Shown: positions 41,632-49,636, numbered from the stretch's first letter. The stretch is DNA of 64,000 nucleotides from Solirubrobacterales bacterium (GCA_025450195.1 JANWHW010000002.1:1-64000); one strand, 5' to 3'. Numbers and translations are program-made. The notes: generated from the sequence alone by a model not told the origin.

Positions 41632-43134
41632 ATGAGCATTGACCCGATCACGCTTCAGGTACTGATCGGCGGGCTGCGTGCCGCCTGCGACGAGATGGGC
41701 GCGACGCTGATCCGCTCGGCCTACTCGGCCAACATCAAGGAGCGCCACGACTGCTCGACTGCCCTCTTCGACGCCGGCGGAGAGCTCGTAATGCAGGCCG
41801 AGCACATCCCCGTCCATCTGGGGTCGATGCCAGATGCGGTGGCAGCCGTGCTGGGCGAGGAGCACCGGCCCGGTGTCGCCTGGATCCTCAACGACCCCTA
41901 CCAGGGCGGGACCCACCTGCCAGACGTGACGCTGATCGAGCCCATCTTCATCGAGGGCGAGCAACTCGGGTTCGCTGCCTGCCGCGCCCACCACGCCGAC
42001 ATCGGCGGGCCGAGCCCGGCCGGGATGCCGGCGCACTCGAGAATCCTCGACGAAGAGGGGGTCGTGATTCCGCCGACCCGGATCGGCACGGAAGAGCTGG
42101 AGCGGCTTGCAGGGCAGATGCGCTCGCCCCGCCAGCGCCTCGCCGATCTGCGAGCTCAGCAGGCGGCAAACCGGGTCGGCCAAATGCGCCTCACCGAACT
42201 CGCCGAGCGCCACGGGCTAGACCTGCTCAGAGACGGTATGGCGGAGATCCTCACCTACGCCGAGCGCCGCGCCAAGGCCGCCCTAGCCGGACTGCCCGAC
42301 GGCTCCTACACAGCCGAGGACATACTCGAAGACGACGATGCCAACGCCCAGCGCGATGTGACGGTGCGGGTGAAGGCAACCGTTTCCGGCGACCGCCTCA
42401 TCCTCGACTTCAGTGGAACGGACGATCAAATCGAGGGCAATCTCAACTGCCCTCTCTCGGTTACGAAGTCGGCGGCATTCTTCGCCGTTCGCGTGCTGAC
42501 CGACCCCGATGCACCGCCCTCGGCAGGCGCCTACCGGCCGATCGAAGTGGTCGCACCCGAGGGTTGCCTTCTCAACGCCCGCTTCCCGGCCGCGGTCGCC
42601 GCCGGCAACGTCGAGACCTCGAGCCGCGTCGCCGATCTGGTGATCGCTGCCTTGGGTGGCGCCAAGCCGGTCCCCGCGCAAGGCCAGGGCACGATGAACA
42701 ACCTCACCCTCGCGGGTGACGGCTTCACCTACTACGAGACCCTCGGCGGCGGCCAGGGCGCCTGCCCCGATGCCGATGGGCCGAGCGCTGTCCACGTCAC
42801 GATGTCCAACACGCTGAACACGCCCGTCGAGGCCTTGGAGGCGGAATTTCCGCTTCGTGTGCGCAATCTCTCACTAAGGCACGGCAGCGGTGGCGAGGGG
42901 CGGCACAGCGGAGGCGACGGGATCGTGCGTGAGATCGAAGCACTGGTCCCGATGCGCTACACGCTGATCACCGAGCGGCGGCGACACTCCCCACGCGGCC
43001 ATGCAGGTGGCACAAATGGCGCTCCTGGGCACAATCTCCTCAACGACGAGCCGCTAGCGAGCAAGGCGGAAGGAGATCTCCTTCCCGGTGACAGGCTGCG
43101 AATTGAAACCCCAGGAGGCGGTGGCAGCGGTTGA
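41632..43134 (+). CDS. hyuB: Hydantoinase/oxoprolinase subunit B
   Basis: This 500-residue protein is the B subunit: DPITLQVLIGGLRAACDEMG, SANIKERHDCSTALFDAGGE, HIPVHLGSMPDAV, LNDPYQGGTHLPDVTLIEP, the metal-site SGNVETSSRV-like region AAGNVETSSRVADLV, and ETLGGGQGACPDADGPSAVH. It works with HyuA. Length is at the short end of the family. A 188-base AT-richer gap follows before the next gene. Confidence 0.92.
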   Translation: MSIDPITLQVLIGGLRAACDEMGATLIRSAYSANIKERHDCSTALFDAGGELVMQAEHIPVHLGSMPDAVAAVLGEEHRPGVAWILNDPYQGGTHLPDVTLIEPIFIEGEQLGFAACRAHHADIGGPSPAGMPAHSRILDEEGVVIPPTRIGTEELERLAGQMRSPRQRLADLRAQQAANRVGQMRLTELAERHGLDLLRDGMAEILTYAERRAKAALAGLPDGSYTAEDILEDDDANAQRDVTVRVKATVSGDRLILDFSGTDDQIEGNLNCPLSVTKSAAFFAVRVLTDPDAPPSAGAYRPIEVVAPEGCLLNARFPAAVAAGNVETSSRVADLVIAALGGAKPVPAQGQGTMNNLTLAGDGFTYYETLGGGQGACPDADGPSAVHVTMSNTLNTPVEALEAEFPLRVRNLSLRHGSGGEGRHSGGDGIVREIEALVPMRYTLITERRRHSPRGHAGGTNGAPGHNLLNDEPLASKAEGDLLPGDRLRIETPGGGGSG

Positions 43135-43180
43135 GACAGTCCTTAATCGCTGAATAATCAACTTAAGCGTCCAATAATTT

Positions 43181-43248
43181 GGCGATTTCGCCTGCCTCGT
43201 CTAAAATGCCCACTCTGGGCGGGCCTTCCGCCTGCAGGGCACGAGGCA
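43181..43248 (+). other. Structured segment in the leader of the DUF1802 gene
   Basis: Three hairpins follow one another: GGCGA-TT-TCGCC (43181-43192); GGCGG/CCGCC around 43218-43232; and TGCCTCGT (43193-43200) with ACGAGGCA (43241-43248), which encloses the second. The segment lies 47-114 bases after the hyuB stop and 75-142 bases before the DUF1802 start, so it could terminate hyuAB or act as a leader. Confidence 0.35.
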
Positions 43249-43322
43249 CTCTCTTCCCAGTCTGCTTCACACCAACCTTTCTAGACACAGATTCACCAAC
43301 CTTCTCTCAGGTACGACTTCAA

Positions 43323-43952
43323 ATGCCAATCGCTCTAAAGGAATGGGCTGTAACGGTCCGCGCGCTCGCTGAGGGTGAGCAGCTTCTCACCCTTCGTAAG
43401 GGCGGCATTCGCGAGGAGCACAAGCATTTCGAGCTCGAGCACGAGCGCTTCTTCCTCTACCCCACCTTCGATCACCAACGCAACAACCTCGTTCGCGAGT
43501 CTCACCATCCGGAGCTGCGTCGCGCTCTGGAGGAGGGAGTCTGGCCCGACGAAGAGCCGCCCCCCGGAGCGTTGCTCCGCGATGGCGGCATCCCGCAGCC
43601 CGACCGCGTCCGGCTGCGCTGCTGGGCTGAGGTGACCGATCACCTCACAATCACGAATCCCCGCGTGGTCGACGAGCTCTCGCCCTTCTATGTATGGACT
43701 CCCGATTACGCCGAGAAGCGGCTCAACTGGAAGCGGCGCCACCCTCTGCACATCCTGCTGCTGCGGGTTCACCGCATCCCCCGCCCGGTAACGGTTCGGG
43801 TCCGCGACGAGTACCACGGCTGCAGGTCGTGGGTGGAAATCGACCGAGACCTGCCCTTCGAGGGCACGCCGGTGATGGCAGACGAGGAGTTCGATCGCGC
43901 CCGCCAGGAGATCCACTCGCTTTGCACCGACTCCGAGCCCGTCCTGGTCTGA
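43323..43952 (+). CDS. DUF1802 family protein
   Basis: This 209-residue protein begins PIALKEWAVTVRALAEGEQL and continues LRKGGIREEHKHFELEHERF, FLYPTFDHQ and WTPDYAEKRLNWKRRHPLHI, the DUF1802 pattern. The function of the family is unknown; the LxLRKGGI segment with acidic residues is conserved across it. ATG 43323 matches the family start, though the frame is open for 48 codons upstream. Confidence 0.82.
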   Translation: MPIALKEWAVTVRALAEGEQLLTLRKGGIREEHKHFELEHERFFLYPTFDHQRNNLVRESHHPELRRALEEGVWPDEEPPPGALLRDGGIPQPDRVRLRCWAEVTDHLTITNPRVVDELSPFYVWTPDYAEKRLNWKRRHPLHILLLRVHRIPRPVTVRVRDEYHGCRSWVEIDRDLPFEGTPVMADEEFDRARQEIHSLCTDSEPVLV

Positions 43953-44049
43953 GACTGTCTGACCAGCGCATGTCGGCGTCCTCGGTCGCTCGCGTGCGGC
44001 GCACGCCACGCTCCCTGCGTTCTGGACCTGCTTGGCCAGGCAGTCTCAG
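43949..44049 (+). terminator. Long fold-back hairpin over the DUF1802 stop
   Basis: CTGAGACTGTCTGACC (43949-43964) pairs with GGCCAGGCAGTCTCAG (44034-44049) with two non-Watson-Crick positions. At the centre GCGTGC-GGC-GCACGC forms a perfect tip. The outer arm includes the TGA stop of the DUF1802 gene. A terminator is the simplest role. Confidence 0.5.
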
Positions 44050-44092
44050 TTAGCGAGCTTGGTGAGTCAGCCTCACCAAATAGTCTCGACCC

Positions 44093-44848
44093 ATGCCGTG
44101 GGTTGAGACACATTCACTCAGCTTTGCCGCGCGTCACGACAGCGGCGACACCGCCTTCGCGGAGCGCACGCTGGACCGTATGGAGGACCTTCGCCTCCGG
44201 CTCGAGGATCACTTCGCGAATGTGCCAGGCGACGTCACCGTCGTAGTCCACACCCACCCGGCCCTGCTGGCGATGGCCCATCCATTCTTGCCGGCAGCAC
44301 GCTGGTCCGCAGCACCGGCCGGCCGCAGGTATCTCGCCGGCTGGGCGATGGCGACCGAGCTGCATGTGCTCAACGACCTCCACATGGCACGCCGTGCCGC
44401 TGGAGACGATTCGCGCGAGGCATTGCGTGGAACGGCTGAGCGCCTCTACGCCCAACTGGTGATCGCCGCCAACAACCCCGATCTCCCCCCCTCCTGGACG
44501 CCACGCCGCTTTGCCCGCTACCTGGGCTGGGCCTGGCTCGCCGAGGGTGGTGCTCAGTATTTCGCCCGCCAGGTCGGCCTCTACCGAGCCGCCGTGATCC
44601 GCCGCCTGCGCGAGAGCGCCAGGCCTTCCTTTCCGCCGTCGCGTCGCGATGCAGTGATCCTGGGTGGCACGATCTTCGATCTACTGGAGACCGAAAGAGG
44701 TCCGAATGCGTGTGAGCGCCTCGCCGTGGAGCTGCATCCAGGCGGCCCGGCCCCAACGCTCGAAGCCGCCTTCGAGGGACGGATAGGCGACATCGAGGCG
44801 GCTTGGCGCGACTACCTGAGGGCAATCGCCCGCCCGGGGACTGGCTAG
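44093..44848 (+). CDS. Peptidase-like protein lacking the HExxH motif
   Basis: This 251-residue protein has a layout like gluzincin metallopeptidases: an Asp-rich start (THSLSFAARHDSGDTAFAER), VTVVVHTHPALLAMAHP, and a later GWAWLAEGGAQYFARQ resembling the WLxEGxAxY helix that supplies the third zinc ligand. The helix that should carry HExxH reads GTAERLYAQLVIAANN, with neither His nor Glu in place. It is therefore probably not an active zinc peptidase. No close relatives come to mind, so the fold is an inference. Its end meets the convergent DUF2007 gene. Confidence 0.6.
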   Translation: MPWVETHSLSFAARHDSGDTAFAERTLDRMEDLRLRLEDHFANVPGDVTVVVHTHPALLAMAHPFLPAARWSAAPAGRRYLAGWAMATELHVLNDLHMARRAAGDDSREALRGTAERLYAQLVIAANNPDLPPSWTPRRFARYLGWAWLAEGGAQYFARQVGLYRAAVIRRLRESARPSFPPSRRDAVILGGTIFDLLETERGPNACERLAVELHPGGPAPTLEAAFEGRIGDIEAAWRDYLRAIARPGTG

Positions 44849-45171
44849 TCGCCGCCCGGAGTCCCCTCGAGCACTTCGCGCGCTTCCCCAGCGACCCGGG
44901 CAGCAACGAAGATCTGCCGCGGGCCGACAGGCATGAATTCGGGTATGTCGAACCCGGGACCTCGCTTGACCAAGCTGGGAATTCCGTGCGCGGAGAGAAG
45001 CCCCTGGATCATTTCCGCCTCCACCTGGCTCGGGGCAAAGGCGATTTTGACCAGCCGGTCGCCGTCGCCGTCGCCGCCACCACCCTCGTCGCCGCCGACC
45101 GAACCTCCGCCGCCACCTGGGGCGATGGGTCCGACACTACGACTGCGATTAGGCGATGTCGATCTCGGCAT
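44845..45171 (-). CDS. DUF2007-domain protein
   Basis: This 108-residue protein has a low-complexity Gly/Asp start (APGGGGGSVGGDEGGGGDGD) and a C-terminal DUF2007 domain: LVKIAFAPSQVEAEMIQGLL, SAHGIPSLVKRGPG and PRQIFVAARVAGEAREVL. Such small domains are proposed signal-transducing modules; the role is unproven. The start (ATG 45171, or TTG 45174) lies inside the end of mec, so the two are coupled. Confidence 0.7.
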   Translation of the reverse strand: MPRSTSPNRSRSVGPIAPGGGGGSVGGDEGGGGDGDGDRLVKIAFAPSQVEAEMIQGLLSAHGIPSLVKRGPGFDIPEFMPVGPRQIFVAARVAGEAREVLEGTPGGD

Positions 45172-45550
45172 CAACGATCTTATTGTCCCTCAGCCAGAAG
45201 CCTTTAACTACCGGTACATCAGCATTTTGAAGAGACACGATGATGTACATCGGTTCTGGCCATGCCACCGCTTCGTTTAGATCCGTTTGCGATGGATAGG
45301 CAGCAGACCGCGTATGCGAGTGGTAGATCCCGACCACGTCCTCGCCCGCCCCGCGCATTTCTTTTTCCTGGATCCGCAGCTGATCGCCAGTGTGGATCTT
45401 GTATCGAAGGGGGCTCGCGAATTCGTTGCGCGCCCGATAGACGGTCGTAGCCTTCCCATCGTGACCACCCACCAGCCCACAGCACTCGTTTGGGTCTTCC
45501 TCCTGGGCGTGGGCGACCATCTCATCAATCAAGCTTTGAGAGATCCGCAT
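45149..45550 (-). CDS. mec: JAMM/Mov34 metalloprotease (Mec-like, releases cysteine from CysO)
   Basis: This 133-residue MPN+ protein has the full JAMM set: Glu in PNECCGLVGG near residue 22, and the HxHx7SxxD motif in GIYHSHTRSAAYPSQTD near 80-96. In mycobacteria the neighbour-conserved Mec protease removes the C-terminal cysteine added to the sulfur carrier CysO. Here cysM and cysO lie next door, supporting that role. ATG 45550 is chosen; ATG 45577 would start inside cysM. Confidence 0.88.
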   Translation of the reverse strand: MRISQSLIDEMVAHAQEEDPNECCGLVGGHDGKATTVYRARNEFASPLRYKIHTGDQLRIQEKEMRGAGEDVVGIYHSHTRSAAYPSQTDLNEAVAWPEPMYIIVSLQNADVPVVKGFWLRDNKIVDAEIDIA

Positions 45551-45567
45551 CGGTTGCTTGATACCGG

Positions 45568-46533
45568 CTACCACCAAACGGTGGAGTCGAGGTTCTCGAT
45601 CTCCTCGATCGGCTTGGTGTAGACCCCGGAGGAGAGGTCCTTCCAGCCGTCGTCAGGGATCAGGAAGACGACGTTTCCGCCCTCTAGCTCACCCGCGATC
45701 CGCACCGCGATCGCTGCGATCGCGCCGGAGGAGACCCCGGCGAAGATCCCCTCCTCGTCGAGCAGTCGCTTCGTCCAGACGATCGCATCGCGGTTGGAGA
45801 CCATGATCTTCCGGTCAAACAGCGAGATATCGATGATCGGGGGGATGAAGCCGTCGTCGAGCGAGCGCAGGCCCTGCACCAGCTCGCCCTGCATCGGCTC
45901 GGCGGCGACGATCAAGGTCTTCGGGTCAGCCTCCTTCAGCCGCCGGCCATTGCCCATCAGCGTGCCACCGGTGCCGAGCCCTCCGACGAATGCAGCCACC
46001 TCGTCCAGCTCGTTGAGGATCTCCACGGCGGTGCCGTCGTAGTGGGCCCGAGGGTTCGCCTCATTGCCGTACTGGTAGGGCATGAAATACGCGGGGTCCT
46101 CCGCCATCTCCAACGCCACCTCAACCGCACCGTTTGACCCCTTGGCTCCCTCCGAGTAGACGATCTCCGCCCCGTACATCTTCAGAAGCTGGGTGCGCTC
46201 CTCGGTGACGTTGTCCGGCATCACAACCTTCAGGGGGTAGCCCTTGCGCCGGCAGATCATCGCCAGCGAGATGCCGGTGTTGCCGGAGGTCGGCTCGAGA
46301 ATGGTCTTCCCGGACTCAATCGCGCCTTCGGCCTCGGCGGCCTCGATCATCGAACGGGCGACGCGGTCCTTGACCGAGCCGGTCGGGTTATGGCCCTCGA
46401 GCTTCGCGTAGATCCGCACCTCGGGCTTAGGCGAAAGGCGCGGCAGCTCAACCAGTGGCGTGTTGCCGATCGACGCGACGATGTCGCCGAAGCGACCCCC
46501 ACAGGGCCGGTTGAGTAGGTCGTCGCGCGGCAT
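45568..46533 (-). CDS. cysM: O-phosphoserine sulfhydrylase-type cysteine synthase
   Basis: This 321-residue PLP enzyme has the lysine in NPTGSVKDRVARSMI near 52, EPTSGNTGISLAM, and AFVGGLGTGGTLMGNGRRL, and ends EEIENLDSTVWW. Overall it follows mycobacterial CysM, which uses O-phosphoserine and CysO-thiocarboxylate rather than free sulfide, closely (PYQYGNEAN, GVYTKPIEEIEN region). CysO and Mec encoded nearby fit that. ATG 46533 is preferred to GTG 46536. The promoter element 46546-46564 precedes it. Confidence 0.92.
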   Translation of the reverse strand: MPRDDLLNRPCGGRFGDIVASIGNTPLVELPRLSPKPEVRIYAKLEGHNPTGSVKDRVARSMIEAAEAEGAIESGKTILEPTSGNTGISLAMICRRKGYPLKVVMPDNVTEERTQLLKMYGAEIVYSEGAKGSNGAVEVALEMAEDPAYFMPYQYGNEANPRAHYDGTAVEILNELDEVAAFVGGLGTGGTLMGNGRRLKEADPKTLIVAAEPMQGELVQGLRSLDDGFIPPIIDISLFDRKIMVSNRDAIVWTKRLLDEEGIFAGVSSGAIAAIAVRIAGELEGGNVVFLIPDDGWKDLSSGVYTKPIEEIENLDSTVWW

Positions 46534-46545
46534 CACGAAATCCCG

Positions 46546-46564
46546 TTACTTCAAAAAGTATAGC
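46546..46564 (-). promoter_or_regulatory. Shared promoter/operator element, cysM copy
   Basis: TTACTTCAAAAAGTATAGC (+ strand) recurs identically at 48482-48500. On the reverse strand it gives TATACT, a good -10, 24 bases before the cysM ATG. TACTT-CAAA-AAGTA (46547-46560) is a perfect 5-4-5 inverted repeat overlapping the -10, a natural operator. Confidence 0.6.
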
Positions 46565-46679
46565 TAGGTCCAGCCGGGGCGGATCGTTCTACCGAAACTG
46601 CGAAATCCGCAAGATCGCGGCGTACCCGATTGCGTAGCGTCGCGTGCCTAGCTAAGTCCAGCCGACGAAGGGAATCGAC

Positions 46680-46925
46680 ATGGCGATCGACCAAACGCAG
46701 CTCGGGCAACAGATCACGGCCCTGATGGAGGAGATCGAAAACGATCCGGAAATCCCGGACGAGGGCGCCATCAATCGAGTCGTCGTGATCGTCGAGGTAG
46801 TTAGCCAAGACGGAGAGGAGCAGTCCTTCAATCTCCGCGTCAACTCCAGTGCCAGCCCACATGTATCGATCGGATTCCTCGAGGTCGCAAAGGCGATCCA
46901 GTTCAAAATGATGGGTCTCGGATAA
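46680..46925 (+). CDS. Small protein of unknown function, divergent from cysM
   Basis: This 81-residue acidic protein (AIDQTQLGQQITALMEEIEN, INRVVVIVEVVSQDGEEQ, IGFLEVAKAIQFKM) has alternating helix and strand character and no known motif. GAAGGGA precedes the ATG by six bases. It is the only forward gene inside the cysteine cluster and is divergent from cysM, with which it shares the promoter gap. Confidence 0.6.
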   Translation: MAIDQTQLGQQITALMEEIENDPEIPDEGAINRVVVIVEVVSQDGEEQSFNLRVNSSASPHVSIGFLEVAKAIQFKMMGLG

Positions 46926-46961
46926 CTGGATTTTCCGGGGCGAGCGGCGCTTCGCGGTAGC

Positions 46962-47234
46962 TCAGCCGCCGGCCATCGCCGGCAGGATCACGACGGTGTC
47001 GCCGTCGGAAACACCGGTCTCGAGGCCCTGAAGCACCCGCACATCCTCGTCGTTGAGGTAGACGTTGACGTAGCGGTTGAGGTCGCCATCGGCGCCAAAG
47101 AGCTGAGCCTCGGTGTCTGGATGTGCCCCCGTCAAAGTGCGCAGCACCTCGCCCACTGTGGAGCCGGTGGCCTCAACCTCGGCCTCCCCCCCGGTTTGGG
47201 GACGCAGCACGGGTGGGATTCGAACGGTCGCCAT
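46962..47234 (-). CDS. cysO: Sulfur-carrier protein CysO
   Basis: This 90-residue ubiquitin-fold protein ends in the diglycine tail ILPAMAGG needed for adenylation and thiocarboxylation. RIPPVLRPQTGG at the start and RYVNVYLNDEDVRVLQGLET in the middle follow mycobacterial CysO. It should carry sulfide to CysM. It could be called MoaD/ThiS-like by fold, but the neighbours cysM and mec define the cysteine route. Confidence 0.93.
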   Translation of the reverse strand: MATVRIPPVLRPQTGGEAEVEATGSTVGEVLRTLTGAHPDTEAQLFGADGDLNRYVNVYLNDEDVRVLQGLETGVSDGDTVVILPAMAGG

Positions 47235-47284
47235 GGCGCGGGAGATTACTCAGTGCTTCCGGTTGCAAGTACCGTCGCCGGCGC

Positions 47285-48448
47285 TTAACCCGCGCAGAAG
47301 AGCTCGTAGTCGGGGAACTTGCCCAACTCGGAGTCTGGAACCTCGGGTGCGTTCTCACCGCAGATCGGGCACTCCGGATCGCGGCGGACCTTGAGCTCGG
47401 TGAAGCGAGTGCTGAGCGCCTCGAAGAGCAGCAGACGACCGATCAGCGGCTCGCCGATCCCGAGCACCAGCTTCAGCACCTCGTTTGCCTGCAGCAGGCC
47501 CATCGTTCCGGCCATTGCGCCGAGCACTCCGTTTGCCGAGCAGCTCGGCGCCAGCTCGGCCGGCGGCGGCGTTGGGTAGAGGCAGCGATAGCAAGGGCCC
47601 TCGTAGGGAACGAAGGTCGAGATCTGGCCGTCGAAGCTGAGGATCGAAGCAGAGACCACGGGCTTGCGCAGCCGCACCGAGGCGTCGTTGAGCAGGTAGC
47701 GAGTGGGGAAGTTGTCGGCGCCGTCGACGATCACGTCGTACTCGCCGATGATCTCGATGATGTTGGAGGCATCGAGTCGGCCCTGGTGCTCGACGACGTT
47801 GATGTCGGGGTTGAGCGCTTCGATCGTCAGCCGCGCCGACTCGGTCTTCGGCATTCCGATCCGCTCGGTGTTGTGGATCACCTGGCGCTGCAGGTTGGAA
47901 GCGTCGACGACGTCGTCATCGACCAAGCCCATCGTGCCGATTCCAGCTGCGGCGAGGTAGAGCGCGGTCGGGGCGCCAAGCCCTCCGGCGCCCACCAACA
48001 GCACCTTCGCGTTGAGCATCTTCAGCTGGCCGTCGACCCCGACCTCCGGCAGCAGTGTGTGGCGGGAGTAGCGGTCGCGCTGCTCCGGGGTCATCCCCTC
48101 GGTTGCGACCACCGGCAACCCCTGCTCCTGCCAAGCGAGGATTCCACCCGCCATCGAGGCGACGTTCTCATAGCCGAGCGCCTGCATCTGCTCAGCCGCC
48201 TTATAGGAGCGATTGCCGCTGCGGCAGTAGAGGATGGTGCGCGCCGACTTGTCGGGGGCGGCAGTGGCGATTTCGTCGCCTAGCAGCCCCGGTGGCACCA
48301 ACTTTCCTCCCTCGAGGCGCGCCTCCTGGAACTCATGGGGCTCGCGGGTGTCGATTAGGACGACGTCGCCGCCCTCAATCTCCTGCGACGCCTCAAACGG
48401 CTCGATCTCCTCAACCTGCTGCGTGATCTGCGCGCCCCCAGCGTTCAT
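47285..48448 (-). CDS. Rhodanese-ThiF fusion, activates CysO
   Basis: This 387-residue protein starts with a rhodanese domain (DVVLIDTREPHEFQEA; catalytic Cys in ILYCRSGNRSYKAAEQM near 74), followed by a ThiF/MoeB E1-like domain (RYSRHTLLPEVGVDGQ, VLLVGAGGLGAPTALYLAAA, the Cys loop APSCSANGVLGAMAG, and two CxxC zinc pairs in CYRCLYP and CPICGE). MoeZ normally has these domains in the opposite order. It should adenylate CysO and load sulfur onto it. It starts the operon with cysO and, beyond the forward gene, cysM and mec. Confidence 0.9.
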   Translation of the reverse strand: MNAGGAQITQQVEEIEPFEASQEIEGGDVVLIDTREPHEFQEARLEGGKLVPPGLLGDEIATAAPDKSARTILYCRSGNRSYKAAEQMQALGYENVASMAGGILAWQEQGLPVVATEGMTPEQRDRYSRHTLLPEVGVDGQLKMLNAKVLLVGAGGLGAPTALYLAAAGIGTMGLVDDDVVDASNLQRQVIHNTERIGMPKTESARLTIEALNPDINVVEHQGRLDASNIIEIIGEYDVIVDGADNFPTRYLLNDASVRLRKPVVSASILSFDGQISTFVPYEGPCYRCLYPTPPPAELAPSCSANGVLGAMAGTMGLLQANEVLKLVLGIGEPLIGRLLLFEALSTRFTELKVRRDPECPICGENAPEVPDSELGKFPDYELFCAG

Positions 48449-48481
48449 GCGTCTCCTAAATACCTAAATTCCGATCCGGCT

Positions 48482-48500
48482 TTACTTCAAAAAGTATAGC
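48482..48500 (-). promoter_or_regulatory. Shared promoter/operator element, rhodanese-ThiF copy
   Basis: The 19-base element is identical to the one before cysM. The reverse strand gives TATACT at 48498-48493, 44 bases before the ATG at 48448. The inverted repeat TACTT-CAAA-AAGTA lies at 48483-48496. The same regulator could control both transcripts. Confidence 0.6.
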
Positions 48501-48548
48501 GAGTGGTTTTCCCCCGAGGCTATGCGGTCAACTGCGACTAGCGTGCCA

Positions 48549-48657
48549 CCGGAGGGCCGGCTGGCCAAGCTGGGTGCCACACGCGGCCGCAGTGCGTAGC
48601 AGCGCTACGCGCAAGGCCGTGGGTGGCGATCCAGCGCTGTGCCAGACGGCCCTCCGG
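48549..48657. repeat. 109-nt fold-back element between htpX and the rhodanese-ThiF gene
   Basis: The two halves are an imperfect inverted repeat over about 52 bases each. CCGGAGGGCCG (48549-48559) pairs with the end at 48647-48657; CTGGC/GCCAG, TGG/CCA and CGGCC/GGCCG pair in order inside; and the tip is GCGTAGC-AGC-GCTACGC. It is longer and more regular than a terminator and has no coding frame. It could be a small structured RNA or a mobile fold-back element. Confidence 0.6.
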
Positions 48658-48681
48658 GGTGAGATAGGAGGAGTTGCCCGC

Positions 48682-49539
48682 CTAGCCGAGGGACGGGCGC
48701 ATCTGGCGCAGACGCTTGACCCGCTCTTCGATTGGGGGGTGGGTCGAGAAGAGGCCGGCGATCCCCTTGCCGGAGAACGGCTTGACGATGTAGAGAGGCT
48801 CAGCCGCCTGATTCACTTTCATCGGGATCGCTTCAGCTCCCTGCTCGAGGCGCAGCAGGGCGCTTGCCAGCGACTCCGGATTGCCGCAGATTTCGGCGCC
48901 GCCGGCGTCCGCCGCGTACTCCCGCTGGCGAGAGATGGAGAGCTGGATGATGCTTGCCGCTATCGGCGCCAGCAGGACCATCGCCAGCGAGCCGACCAGG
49001 CCGAGCGGCGACTCGTCGTCGCCGAACCACATCAGCATGTAGGCGATGTAGGTGATCGCGGCGCCAATCGCGGCCGCCACCGACTGGATCAGGATGTCGC
49101 GGTGCTTTACGTGCGCGAGCTCGTGGGCGAGCACACCGCGAAGCTCATCCTCAGAGAGCAATTTGGTGATGCCCCGGGTGACGGCAACGGCCGAGTGCTT
49201 GGGATTGCGGCCGGTCGCGAAGGCGTTGGGCTGATCCTGGGGGATCATGTAGAGGCGCGGCATCGGCAGGTCGGCACGCGTCGTCAGTTCCCGCACGATT
49301 TGGTAGAGCCGGGGCGCCTCGGACTCCTCGATCGGCTCAGCGCGGCTCATTTTGAGCGCGAGTTTGTCGCTGAAGAAGTAGGAGCCGAGGTTTATCAGGA
49401 GGGCAATGCCAAGAAAGAGCGCCGCCGTGCTTGGCCCCCCAATCAGCGCGCCGATCAGAACCAGCAGCCCAGAGAGGGATGCCAACAGGATCGTGGTGCG
49501 CAGCGTTGCTCCCCATGTGGATTGCTTGGTCGTTGTCAT
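48682..49539 (-). CDS. htpX: Membrane zinc protease HtpX
   Basis: This 285-residue M48 protease has two N-terminal TM segments (LLASLSGLLVLIGALI, TAALFLGIALLINLGSYFF), the zinc motif LAHELAHVKHRD near 136, two further TM segments and the third ligand Glu in REYAADAGGAEICG. It ends FSTHPPIEERVKRL as HtpX does. It degrades misfolded membrane proteins under stress. Start ATG 49539 follows AGGAGCGGAGAGG. Confidence 0.94.
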   Translation of the reverse strand: MTTTKQSTWGATLRTTILLASLSGLLVLIGALIGGPSTAALFLGIALLINLGSYFFSDKLALKMSRAEPIEESEAPRLYQIVRELTTRADLPMPRLYMIPQDQPNAFATGRNPKHSAVAVTRGITKLLSEDELRGVLAHELAHVKHRDILIQSVAAAIGAAITYIAYMLMWFGDDESPLGLVGSLAMVLLAPIAASIIQLSISRQREYAADAGGAEICGNPESLASALLRLEQGAEAIPMKVNQAAEPLYIVKPFSGKGIAGLFSTHPPIEERVKRLRQMRPSLG

Positions 49540-49636
49540 ACCTCTCCGCTCCTTGGGTGGATTGCCCTGTGTGCAGTATGGCCCGCTCTCGCCACCTCGG
49601 CCATAGGGGAGAACCCCCCGTTTGCAACCAGGAGGC

